Origin: Comamonadaceae bacterium | GTDB taxonomy: Bacteria; Pseudomonadota; Gammaproteobacteria; Burkholderiales; Burkholderiaceae_C | DNA length: 44,156 bases | Reading direction: 5' to 3' | Assembly (NCBI GenBank): GCA_947447355.1 | Contig: CANFJF010000028.1 | Span: forward strand, 1 to 44,156 | Shown here: piece by piece, positions 18,197 through 25,991 of the stretch | How the letters are laid out: each line of letters begins with the position of its first letter | Position numbering within the stretch: the first letter of the stretch is position 1 | The notes under the pieces: model-generated | Told to the model about the DNA's origin: nothing | What the model saw: only the letters and a program-made list of their open reading frames with translations | Databases searched by the model: none | Position numbers and translations under genes: made by a program

Positions 18197-19150
18197 ATGC
18201 GTCGCTTTCAATTTTTCGCCGTCCTGCTGGCCTGCTTGGTGGCCTCAACTGCCGGAGCCCAAGGCGCCAACGAGGCGGTGAAAATCATCGTGCCCTTTGC
18301 CGCCGGCGGCCCCGCCGATCAGATCGCGCGGATTATTTCCCCGCCACTGGGCCTGCAACTTGGCAAGACGGTGGTGGTTGACAACCGCGGCGGCGCCGGT
18401 GGCACCGTGGGGGGCAATGTCGTGGCCAAGGCCCCGCCAGATGGCAATACTTTGTTGCTGAGCACGTCGAGCTTGGTGATGACGGCTGGCACCATGCCAA
18501 AGATGCCTTACAACGCGCGCAAAGACTTCGAGCCGGTCTACCTGTTGGGGGAGGTTCAAACCATGATCGCGGTGCGAAATTCGCTAGGTGTCAACACCTT
18601 GGCCGAGTTGGTTGCGAAGGCCAAGGGGGCGGACAAATTGAATTACGGCTCCACAGGTGTGGGCGGCACGATGCATATCGGCGCCGAATTGCTGGCCAAA
18701 GCTGGCAATGTGTCGATGGTGCACATCCCCTACCGCGGTGCTGCACCGGCGCTGGTCGACCTGATGGGCGGCACGGTCGACCTTGTGAATGCAGATGTCC
18801 CTGTGCTGCGCCCTTACATCAAGGATGGCCGACTCAAGGGCTTGGCTGTTTTCGATACCAAGCGGTCGCCGCAATTGCCCGATGTGCCGACCTCTGCCGA
18901 GGCTGGCTTCCCAACCTTGCAGATGACCAACTGGTACGGGGTCTTGTTGCCTGCGGGGACACCTTCTGACATCCGTCAAAAATTGGAAATCGCGCTGGCC
19001 AATGTGGTGCGCCAACCCGACGTCGCCGCCAAGCTGGCAGAAGCCGGCTTTAGCAATCCCCGTGACCATGTCGGCTTCAAAGCCCGTCTAGACGCCGACT
19101 TTGACCGCTGGCTGCCGTGGCTCAAAGAAGCCAATATCCGCTCAGAATGA
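18197..19150 (+). CDS. Bug/TctC-family periplasmic substrate-binding protein
   Basis: A 317-aa solute receptor, the second in this series. The signal peptide covers residues 1-22 (VASTAGAQG), and TGGAGA-like sequence precedes the start. Motifs: VKIIVPFAAGGPADQIAR, VVVDNRGGAGGTVGGNVVA, APPDGNTLLL, YGSTGVGGTMHIGAELL and VPTSAEAGFPT. Its last codons overlap the following dehydrogenase gene through ATGA, so production of the two is coupled. The close pairing suggests it captures the acid that the dehydrogenase or its neighbours handle. No membrane subunits are nearby. Confidence 0.93.
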   Translation: MRRFQFFAVLLACLVASTAGAQGANEAVKIIVPFAAGGPADQIARIISPPLGLQLGKTVVVDNRGGAGGTVGGNVVAKAPPDGNTLLLSTSSLVMTAGTMPKMPYNARKDFEPVYLLGEVQTMIAVRNSLGVNTLAELVAKAKGADKLNYGSTGVGGTMHIGAELLAKAGNVSMVHIPYRGAAPALVDLMGGTVDLVNADVPVLRPYIKDGRLKGLAVFDTKRSPQLPDVPTSAEAGFPTLQMTNWYGVLLPAGTPSDIRQKLEIALANVVRQPDVAAKLAEAGFSNPRDHVGFKARLDADFDRWLPWLKEANIRSE

Positions 19151-20112
19151 ACACACAGAACAATCAAGCGACCGAAGCCGCGCCCGAGCTGCTCATGCTC
19201 GGGCCGCTGCCACCGGGGCTGATGCTGCTGTTGCAAGCGCACTACCGGCTCCATCCCCTTTGGAAGGAACCCGATCGCACCGCTTTTCTGCAGTTGAATG
19301 GCGGACGTTTTTCGGGAGCTGTCACCATGTCGCGTCATGGCGGTCAAGCCGACGTCATGGCGTGTCTGAGCGGGCGAGTGCTCGCCTGTTTCGGCGTTGG
19401 GTTTGAAGGCATCGATTTGGAGGCCGCAGCCTTGCACAAGGTTGCCGTCAGCACCACGCCAGACGTGCTGACAAACTGCGTCGCCGACATTGCTTTCGGT
19501 CTGATGTTGGCAACGGCCCGTCAAATCGTGGCGTCCGACCGGTTCGTCCAAGCAGGGCACTGGAAAACGGGTCTGTTTCCGCTCGCCAACCGCGTCAGTG
19601 GCAAGCGGCTGGGCATTGTCGGCTTGGGACGCATTGGTGCCACGATTGCCCGCCGGTCAAGCGGTTTTGACATGAGCGTGCGCTACCACGGCCGCCATGC
19701 GCAGACGGGCGTGGCCTACGGCTTTGAGCCCGACTTGCTGGCGCTTGCGCGCTGGGCCGACTTCTTGGTCATCGCCTGTCTTGGCGGGCCGACCACAAAG
19801 CATCTGATTTCTGCCGCCGTGTTGGAAGCCCTGGGACCCCAAGGCTTTCTGATCAACATCTCGCGTGGTTCGGTGGTTGATGAGGGCGCGCTGGTGAAGG
19901 CCATCGCCAACGGCACGATTGCCGGTGCCGGGCTGGATGTGTTTGAGCAGGAACCGCATGTGCCGGTCGGACTGCTCAACAACGACCGGGTCGTGGTGCT
20001 GCCGCACGTGGCGGCCACCACGCACGACACCCGTGCTGCCATGGAGCAGCTGGTGGCCGACAACCTCGCCGCTTATTTCAAGACCGGCCAAGTGCTCACG
20101 CCGCCAGGCTGA
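19147..20112 (+). CDS. D-isomer-specific 2-hydroxyacid dehydrogenase (copy 2)
   Basis: A 321-aa paralogue of the 15431-16372 product. The start ATG overlaps the Bug stop (ATGA at 19147-19150); there is no separate ribosome site, so translation is probably coupled. The Rossmann motif is GIVGLGRIGATIARR; the catalytic set is Arg in NISRGSVVDE, Glu in DVFEQEP and His in LPHVAAT. It shares the N-terminal HPLWKE motif and the long segment ARWADFLVIAC-LGGPTTKHL with copy 1. The two copies may act on different chain lengths or in opposite redox directions; this cannot be read from sequence. Confidence 0.9.
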   Translation: MNTQNNQATEAAPELLMLGPLPPGLMLLLQAHYRLHPLWKEPDRTAFLQLNGGRFSGAVTMSRHGGQADVMACLSGRVLACFGVGFEGIDLEAAALHKVAVSTTPDVLTNCVADIAFGLMLATARQIVASDRFVQAGHWKTGLFPLANRVSGKRLGIVGLGRIGATIARRSSGFDMSVRYHGRHAQTGVAYGFEPDLLALARWADFLVIACLGGPTTKHLISAAVLEALGPQGFLINISRGSVVDEGALVKAIANGTIAGAGLDVFEQEPHVPVGLLNNDRVVVLPHVAATTHDTRAAMEQLVADNLAAYFKTGQVLTPPG

Positions 20113-20170
20113 ACCTTCGCCAAACCCTTCAGCCGCCCAACCGACTAACCATTGACTATTGAAGGCCACC

Positions 20171-20488
20171 ATGATCTTTGAACACCGCACCTACACCGTG
20201 GCGCACGGCCAGATGGAAACTTACCTGGCTCGCTATGAAAAGCATGCGTTGCCTTTGCAGCTCAAGCACCTCGGTCGGCTGCTTGGTTTCTTTGTCAGTG
20301 AAATCGGCCCACTCAACCAAGTGGTTCACATCTGGGTCTATGACAGTTTGGCGGACCGCGAGCAGCGTCGCGTCGCCCTCGACGCTGATCCAGCTTGGAC
20401 AGCCTTCAAGGAAATCAACCGCGGCACCTTTGTGCAACAGGACGTGAAGATCTTGCGCGGAACGCGGTTCAACCCGACGTTGATTTAG
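20171..20488 (+). CDS. NIPSNAP family protein
   Basis: A 105-aa ferredoxin-like alpha/beta protein of the NIPSNAP (dimeric alpha-beta barrel) family: MIFEHRTYTVAHGQMETYL at the start, then LGFFVSEIGPLNQVVHIWVYDSLADREQRR. No catalytic function is established for the bacterial members; they are often the last genes of catabolic operons. I use the ATG at 20171; a TTG four codons earlier is in frame. It ends the catabolic block, 45 bp before mnmA. Confidence 0.85.
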   Translation: MIFEHRTYTVAHGQMETYLARYEKHALPLQLKHLGRLLGFFVSEIGPLNQVVHIWVYDSLADREQRRVALDADPAWTAFKEINRGTFVQQDVKILRGTRFNPTLI

Positions 20489-20533
20489 CCGCTGGGGAGC
20501 GTCACCAGCGCATGGCGGGGATAATCCACGCCC

Positions 20534-21715
20534 ATGCAAACGGTAAACAATCAAGGGCAACAAGGGCCTAAAAAGCGCGTCGTGGTCGGCTTGAGCGGCG
20601 GGGTCGACTCGGCCGTGACGGCCTACCTCTTGAAGCAGCAGGGCCACGAGGTCATCGGCATCTTCATGAAGAACTGGGAAGATGACGACGACAGTGAGTT
20701 CTGCTCGTCAAACATCGACTTCGTCGATGCAGCGGCCGTGGCCGACGTGATCGGCATCGAGATCGAACACGTCAACTTCGCGGCGGATTACAAAGACCGC
20801 GTGTTCGCCGAATTTTTGCGTGAATACCAGGCCGGCCGCACGCCGAACCCGGACATTCTGTGCAACGCTGAAATCAAGTTCAAGGCCTTTTTAGACCATG
20901 CCATGCGGCTGGGCGCTGAAAAAATCGCCACCGGTCATTACGCGCGAGTGCGCCTGAACGAAGCCACCGGTTTGCATGAATTGCTCAAGGGGCTTGATAC
21001 GACCAAAGACCAGAGCTACTTTTTGCACCGGCTGAATCAAGCGCAACTGTCGAAAACGCTGTTCCCGGTGGGCGAGTTGCACAAGACCGAAGTCCGCCGT
21101 ATTGCGGATGAGATTGGTCTGCCCAACGCCAAGAAAAAAGACTCCACCGGCATCTGCTTCATCGGTGAGCGGCCTTTTCGCGAATTTCTAAACCGTTACA
21201 TCGCCAAAGCGCCGGGCCCGATCAAGAACGACAAAGGCCGGGTGCTGGGCGAACATGTGGGCTTGAGCTTTTACACGCTGGGTCAGCGGCAAGGCTTGGG
21301 CATTGGCGGCGTCAAGGCCAAAGGCGCTGACCTCAAAGCGGCGTTGGCTCGCGGTCAGCGTGGCGTCGGTGAGCACGAGCCCTGGTTTGTGGCGCGCAAA
21401 GACATGGAAACCAACACCCTCTGGGTGGTGCAAGGCCACGACCATCCGTGGCTGCAATCGACCGTGCTGACGGCGCAAGACTGCAGCTGGGTGGCAGGCA
21501 GCGCGCCCGCCTTGGGTGCGCTGGCGGCCAAAACCCGCTACCGGCAAGCGGATGCGGCTTGCGAATTGCGCTCAGCTTCCAGCAGCCACTGCGAACTGCA
21601 CTTTGAGCAGCCGCAGTGGGCTGTGACGCCGGGCCAGTCCGCCGTGTTGTACGACGGCGAGGTGTGTTTGGGCGGTGGCGTGATTGAGTCCAGTAACGTG
21701 CCTTACGCAGCTTAA
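20534..21715 (+). CDS. mnmA: tRNA-specific 2-thiouridylase MnmA
   Basis: Thiolates U34 of tRNA-Lys, -Glu and -Gln in the cytoplasm with sulfur passed from the cysteine desulfurase relay. The 393-aa protein shows the PP-loop [15 protein letters not shown] at residues about 18-32, [16 protein letters not shown], the first catalytic Cys in [12 protein letters not shown] and the second in [16 protein letters not shown]. The [12 protein letters not shown] and C-terminal beta-barrel segments are also present. It is slightly longer than the usual 360-370 aa because of an Ala-rich segment near residues 315-340. A NudJ-like gene that commonly precedes mnmA is found 10 kb upstream. Confidence 0.97.
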   Translation: MQTVNNQGQQGPKKRVVVGLSGGVDSAVTAYLLKQQGHEVIGIFMKNWEDDDDSEFCSSNIDFVDAAAVADVIGIEIEHVNFAADYKDRVFAEFLREYQAGRTPNPDILCNAEIKFKAFLDHAMRLGAEKIATGHYARVRLNEATGLHELLKGLDTTKDQSYFLHRLNQAQLSKTLFPVGELHKTEVRRIADEIGLPNAKKKDSTGICFIGERPFREFLNRYIAKAPGPIKNDKGRVLGEHVGLSFYTLGQRQGLGIGGVKAKGADLKAALARGQRGVGEHEPWFVARKDMETNTLWVVQGHDHPWLQSTVLTAQDCSWVAGSAPALGALAAKTRYRQADAACELRSASSSHCELHFEQPQWAVTPGQSAVLYDGEVCLGGGVIESSNVPYAA

Positions 21716-21773
21716 GACGCCTGGCCGCTTTCGGGTATTCTTGGCCGCAGAACTTATTTTCTGGAGTCCTTGC

Positions 21774-22613
21774 ATGGATTTTTGCCGCCGCTGTGTTGTC
21801 CTTGGTCTGACTGTCGCCGTCCTTTCCGGTTGTGCGGTTTTGGGACAAAAAAACGATGGTTTCAAGCCGGTGCTACGCCAGTCCGGCAAGGATGTGATGT
21901 GGTTGCCGACCTCGCAGGACTTGGTCAACAAGATGTTGGCTGCGGCGCAAGTGACTGCCAAGGACATCGTCTACGACCTGGGCTCGGGCGATGGTGTGAT
22001 TCCGATCACGGCCGCGCAGCAGTTCAAGGCGCGCGCCGTGGGGATTGAGTACGACGCCAAGCTCGCAGAGTTTGCTCAGAAGAATGCACAACAGGCTGGC
22101 GTGGCTGACAAGGTCAAGATCATCCGTGGCGACATTTTTGTCGAGGACTTCAGCGAAGCCACGGTGGTCACCCTGTATTTGTTGCCCGAGCTGAACTTGC
22201 AACTGCGCCCCACGCTGCTGAAGATGAAGCCGGGCACGCGCATCGTCGCGAATGCATTCGACATGCAGGAATGGACCCCGGACCAGACCTTGAGCGCTGG
22301 CTCGGAGCAGGGATTCTTGTGGATCATTCCGGCGCAGGTGGAGGGCGAATGGGACTTCCTGCCGTTTGAGGGTCGTGTGCCCGCCAGACTGAGCCTGCAG
22401 CAGAGTTTTCAGCAGGTCGGCGGCACCCTCACGATGGCCGGCGTCAGTCAACCCTTGTTGGGCGCGCAGCTGCGTGGTGACCAACTGAGTTTTCACTTCC
22501 TTGGGAGCGACAAGATCGCGCAGAGCGTCACGGCGACCGTGACGGCGGATGCCCTCTCGGGCCATCACACGTCCTACGGTCGGGTTCATCCTTTTCAGGC
22601 TCAACGTCGGTGA
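21774..22613 (+). CDS. Predicted lipoprotein with class I SAM-methyltransferase fold
   Basis: A 279-aa protein. Residues 1-20 form a lipoprotein signal with lipobox LSGC (Cys20), so membrane anchoring is predicted. From about residue 55 a Rossmann methyltransferase fold is clear: VYDLGSGDGVIPITAA (SAM motif I), AVGIEYDAKLAEFAQKNA (acidic motif II), KIIRGDIF, and LYLLPELNLQLRPTLL. The last 90 residues are beta-rich and not recognised. A SAM enzyme outside the cytoplasm is odd because SAM is not known there. The start ATG follows CTGGAG. Its stop overlaps the next gene through GTGA, which couples it to an amino-acid permease. The function is unknown. Confidence 0.8.
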   Translation: MDFCRRCVVLGLTVAVLSGCAVLGQKNDGFKPVLRQSGKDVMWLPTSQDLVNKMLAAAQVTAKDIVYDLGSGDGVIPITAAQQFKARAVGIEYDAKLAEFAQKNAQQAGVADKVKIIRGDIFVEDFSEATVVTLYLLPELNLQLRPTLLKMKPGTRIVANAFDMQEWTPDQTLSAGSEQGFLWIIPAQVEGEWDFLPFEGRVPARLSLQQSFQQVGGTLTMAGVSQPLLGAQLRGDQLSFHFLGSDKIAQSVTATVTADALSGHHTSYGRVHPFQAQRR

Positions 22614-23983
22614 ACTCGCTTGACAGTGCGGGGCAGCCACAACGCTTACTCGACCCGTTGGGCGCGATCGCCCTGATTGTCGGCATCGTCATTGGTGCCG
22701 GCATTTTCAAAACGCCTGCCATGGTGGCGTCGCTAACCAATGACGTTGGCTGGACGCTGATGGTCTGGGTGGCGGGTGCCCTGATTTCCGTGATCGGGGC
22801 TCTCTGTTACGCCGAGTTGTGCAGTGCTTATCCGCATGCCGGGGGTGACTATCATTTTTTGCATCGCGCCTTCGGCCGGCATGTTTCTTTTCTCTACGGC
22901 TGGGCTCGCGCAACGGTGATCAATCCCGGTGCGATTGCTTTACTGGCCTTCGTTTTTGGTGATTACTTCAGCCAGGTGGTGCCGCTGGGTGATTACTCGA
23001 GCGCGATTTGGGCATTGACCATCGTGTTGCTGCTGACCTTGGTCAATGTGATCGGCATTCGCGCATCGGCCAACATCCAGTCGTCGCTGGTGGTGTTGGA
23101 AGTCATTGGTTTGCTGGCCGTGGTGGTCGCCGGATTTTGGGTTCAGGCGCCGGCCGCTGACACGCCTCCTTTTTTCGGCAGCATGCCCGCAACGTCGCAA
23201 TTCGGACTGGCCTTGGTTTTTGTCTTGCTGACCTTTGGTGGTTGGAACGAGGCGGCCTATATTTCCGCCGAGTTGCGCGGTGGCGCGCGCAGTATCGTCC
23301 GCGTTATCGTCATCAGCATGCTGGTGTTGACGGCTATTTACCTGCTGGTGAATGTCGCTTTATTACATGGGCTGGGACTGCGCAGTTTGAGCGAAAGCAC
23401 CACCGCGGCTTCGGATGTGTTGGGCCTGGCGTGGGGTCCTTGGGCGCAAAAAGCGCTGGGCCTTTTCGTCGCTATTTCCGCCTTGACCAGCATCAACGCC
23501 ACCATGGTGGTCGGCGCGCGGGCCAACTATGCGGTTGCTTTAGATTGGGCCAGCCTGCGTCAACTGGGCCAATGGCAAGCGCGCTCCGGCAGTCCAACGC
23601 GGGCTCATGTGATGCAGGCTTGCATCAGCGTTGCCTTGATTGGGCTGGGGATGCGCGAGGCCGATGGCTTTGCGGCGATGGTTGAATTCACCGCACCGAT
23701 GTTCTGGAGTTTTTTGCTGTTGGTGGGGCTGGCTTTGCTGTGGCTGCGCCGCACAGACCCCTTGGCTGCAAGACCTTTCCGGGTTCCGCTGTACCCCTTC
23801 ACGCCTTTGGTCTTTTGCAGCGCCTGCGGATTCTTGGCGTACTCGAGCGTGATGTATGCGGTCAGTCAAAACGCCATCCATGTGTCGTTTTGGCTGCTGG
23901 GCAGCGGCGTGGTGGCCTTGTTGGTTTTGCGCTGGCGTGAGTCAGCATTGCAAAAGGTCTCTACCGCAGCGTCAGTGCGTTGA
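22610..23983 (+). CDS. APC-family amino acid permease
   Basis: A 457-aa membrane protein with about 12 hydrophobic helices. The N-terminal helix has the APC motif LIVGIVIGAGIFKTPAMVA, followed by LCYAELCSAYPHAGGDYHFL, both typical of LAT/YfnA-like amino-acid transporters. The start is GTG at 22610, overlapping the stop of the lipoprotein gene (GTGA), hence translational coupling. The last helices are followed by a short Arg-rich tail. The substrate is not determined. The gene is convergent with the MipA/OmpV gene, with 1 bp between stops. Confidence 0.9.
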   Translation: MNSLDSAGQPQRLLDPLGAIALIVGIVIGAGIFKTPAMVASLTNDVGWTLMVWVAGALISVIGALCYAELCSAYPHAGGDYHFLHRAFGRHVSFLYGWARATVINPGAIALLAFVFGDYFSQVVPLGDYSSAIWALTIVLLLTLVNVIGIRASANIQSSLVVLEVIGLLAVVVAGFWVQAPAADTPPFFGSMPATSQFGLALVFVLLTFGGWNEAAYISAELRGGARSIVRVIVISMLVLTAIYLLVNVALLHGLGLRSLSESTTAASDVLGLAWGPWAQKALGLFVAISALTSINATMVVGARANYAVALDWASLRQLGQWQARSGSPTRAHVMQACISVALIGLGMREADGFAAMVEFTAPMFWSFLLLVGLALLWLRRTDPLAARPFRVPLYPFTPLVFCSACGFLAYSSVMYAVSQNAIHVSFWLLGSGVVALLVLRWRESALQKVSTAASVR

Positions 23984-23984
23984 A

Positions 23985-25388
23985 TCAGTAAACCGTTTCG
24001 AGGTAGGTGTAGATGTAGTTCGAGCCGCCGTTGACATTGCCGAGCAGGCGTGACGACTTGAAAATGCCAGAGCGGTGCGACACGCCAAAGCCGATGTAAG
24101 TGTCCTTCAGGGGCCGTGAGCCGATCAAATCGCCCAAGCTCACGTCAATCGACGGGTCAAGGTGGTGCAGCAGGCGCGAGGTTTGCTCGCCATTGACCGC
24201 TTGGCTGCTGACTTCGGCGTAGGGGACGTGCTCAGCCATCGACACGCCCATGCCCATGCCGAGTCTGGTTTTGATGCGGTCTTGCCACGGGAAACCGGTG
24301 TAAAACGCCTTCATGAACAAGTCCACTTGCAGGCCGTTGGGCTGCAAGCCGCTGTCATTGTGCTGGGCCAGTCCGACGTAGCCGACGACATCAATTGGCA
24401 AGCCATTGAAGTTCTGAATGAAGGGGCGCCCGATCTGCACGGCGCTGATGCTGGTCGGATTGACCTTGGCGGTGGACAAGCATTGCGCCGTGATGATTTT
24501 GAGCAGGTGGCAACCGTCGGCGGCGGCTTGGCCGTAAAGCAGCTTGAAATACGTCGGGGAACTGGTTCCCACCCACTCTCTGTCATGCGGACCAAAGTCA
24601 TAGACGGCACCCAAGTAATAGCTGGGGAGCACACGTTGCGCCACGATGGGGCTGTTCTTCACGCCGTTGCCGAGCACCGTGGCAGAGACGCCGGTCAGCA
24701 GGCTCCAATGCCTAGACACTTCGTACGTCGCGTGCAGCCCGACCCGTGCTTCCAAACCCGCGCCGGGTTCATAGGCGGCCCGCGTGGCAGTGGCTTCGCC
24801 GGCCCTGACGCCGTAGTAATAGTCGTTGAGCTTGGCACTGCGCCAAGCCACGCTCAGGCTGGGGCGCCAAGTCAACGCACCCGAACGCCACTCCTTCGAG
24901 TAACCCAGACGCGTTTCAGTCCCTTGGTGCGTGCTGTTGGAGTCATGCACCACCTCGGCTTTGAGTTGACCCCAAGGCTGGCGCATGCTGTAGGACACGC
25001 CAACATCGACGCTGGCGTCACGCATCGCCATGCCGGTCAAGCTGGCAGGTGCTTGGGTCAGGGGAAAGCCTTCTAGGCGTCGCTCGATCAACAGGTCAAA
25101 GCGTTGCGTGGGTTCGTCCAGCAGTTTCACGCCGACGCGGTTGGCATCCAAAAAAAGTTGTTTGCCGTCGTAGATGTACAGCGGCAGCAAATCAAAACGG
25201 CTGCCATCGCCGGCGTACGGTGAACGCCCTGCCCGGGCTGCAAAACCCAGCGCAGCGCTGTTGGGTTCAGGCAAGTCGACGGCCAGCCCGGACGCATAGT
25301 TTTGGGCCCGGACGGGTTGCACCGCGACAAGGCCCGAGGCCAGAAGGGCAGCGCAGAGGAAGCGGTAGAGGGGTGAGCGTTGAAACAT
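23985..25388 (-). CDS. MipA/OmpV family outer-membrane protein with long C-terminal domain
   Basis: A 467-aa predicted beta-barrel. The signal peptide is residues 1-28 (VQPVRAQN). Residues about 35-290 match MipA/OmpV: GFAARAGRSPYAGDGSRFDLLP, LPLYIYDGKQLFLDANRVGV, LIERRLEGFPL and PSYYLGAVYDFG. Usual members are about 250 aa; here about 175 more residues follow. This tail ends in GFGVSHRSGIF and GGSNYIYTYLETVY, a terminal aromatic as in outer-membrane barrels. The H-R-S at residues 438-440 recalls the His-x-Ser of PagL-type lipid A deacylases, but the resemblance is weak. It is downstream of ssb beyond a terminator, with a poor ribosome site. Confidence 0.82.
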   Translation of the reverse strand: MFQRSPLYRFLCAALLASGLVAVQPVRAQNYASGLAVDLPEPNSAALGFAARAGRSPYAGDGSRFDLLPLYIYDGKQLFLDANRVGVKLLDEPTQRFDLLIERRLEGFPLTQAPASLTGMAMRDASVDVGVSYSMRQPWGQLKAEVVHDSNSTHQGTETRLGYSKEWRSGALTWRPSLSVAWRSAKLNDYYYGVRAGEATATRAAYEPGAGLEARVGLHATYEVSRHWSLLTGVSATVLGNGVKNSPIVAQRVLPSYYLGAVYDFGPHDREWVGTSSPTYFKLLYGQAAADGCHLLKIITAQCLSTAKVNPTSISAVQIGRPFIQNFNGLPIDVVGYVGLAQHNDSGLQPNGLQVDLFMKAFYTGFPWQDRIKTRLGMGMGVSMAEHVPYAEVSSQAVNGEQTSRLLHHLDPSIDVSLGDLIGSRPLKDTYIGFGVSHRSGIFKSSRLLGNVNGGSNYIYTYLETVY

Positions 25389-25417
25389 GGGGACTGCTAG
25401 GCGAGAGGATAAATGTA

Positions 25418-25439
25418 AAAGCCCGCCGAAGCGGGCTTT
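25418..25439 (-). terminator. Rho-independent terminator of ssb
   Basis: On the minus strand GCCCGC, loop TTCG, GCGGGC, then TTTTAC with further T-rich sequence; A:T pairs lengthen the stem to 9 bp. It begins 22 bp after the ssb stop and ends 30 bp before the MipA/OmpV start. Confidence 0.85.
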
Positions 25440-25461
25440 GGTGGCCGCTGGCGGTCAGGCG

Positions 25462-25965
25462 CTAAAACGGAATGTCGTCATCCATATCGTCAAAACCGCT
25501 GGCGGCTTTCGACGGAGCCGGTGCGGCCGGACGCTGCGTAGGCGCTGCTGGCGGACGGGCTGCGGCTGGTGGGCGTGAGTAACTTTGGCGTTCGCCGCCC
25601 TCTTCGTCACCGCCAGGAGCGCCCATGCCTTCACGGCCGCCCAACAATTGCATTTCGTTGGCGATGATCTCGGTAGTGTATTTTTCGACGCCGTCTTTGT
25701 CTGTCCATTTGCGGGTTTTCAGGCGACCTTCGACATACACCGGCCGACCTTTTTTGAGGTATTCGCCGGCGATTTCGGCCAAGCGGTCGTAAAACACGAC
25801 GCGATGCCATTCAGTTTCTTCCACCTTGTCACCGGAAGACTTGTCTTTCCAGTTGCGCGTGGTGGCGATGCTGACGTTGCAAATGGCTGCGCCATTCGGT
25901 GTGTAGCGCACTTCGGGGTCACGCCCCAAGTTGCCGATGATGATGACTTTGTTGATCGATGCCAT
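25462..25965 (-). CDS. ssb: Single-stranded DNA-binding protein
   Basis: Binds single-stranded DNA at replication forks and recruits repair proteins through its C-terminal tip. The 167-aa protein has the OB-fold at residues 1-110 ([58 protein letters not shown]). A disordered Pro/Ala linker follows, then the conserved acidic tip DDMDDDIPF. The start at 25965 is fixed by AGGAG and by the family N-terminus; in-frame upstream codons are not expected to be used. It is 26 bp downstream of the MFS gene and close to uvrA, as in many proteobacteria, and is followed by a strong terminator. Confidence 0.97.
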   Translation of the reverse strand: MASINKVIIIGNLGRDPEVRYTPNGAAICNVSIATTRNWKDKSSGDKVEETEWHRVVFYDRLAEIAGEYLKKGRPVYVEGRLKTRKWTDKDGVEKYTTEIIANEMQLLGGREGMGAPGGDEEGGERQSYSRPPAAARPPAAPTQRPAAPAPSKAASGFDDMDDDIPF

Positions 25966-25991
25966 GGCGTGTTCTCCTAATTTTTCACAGT

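Noticed and set aside
10166..20533. Mobile-element ends or attachment sites around the block between Nudix and mnmA
   Set aside because: No integrase, transposase, tRNA or convincing flanking repeat could be seen; the insertion idea rests on gene order only.
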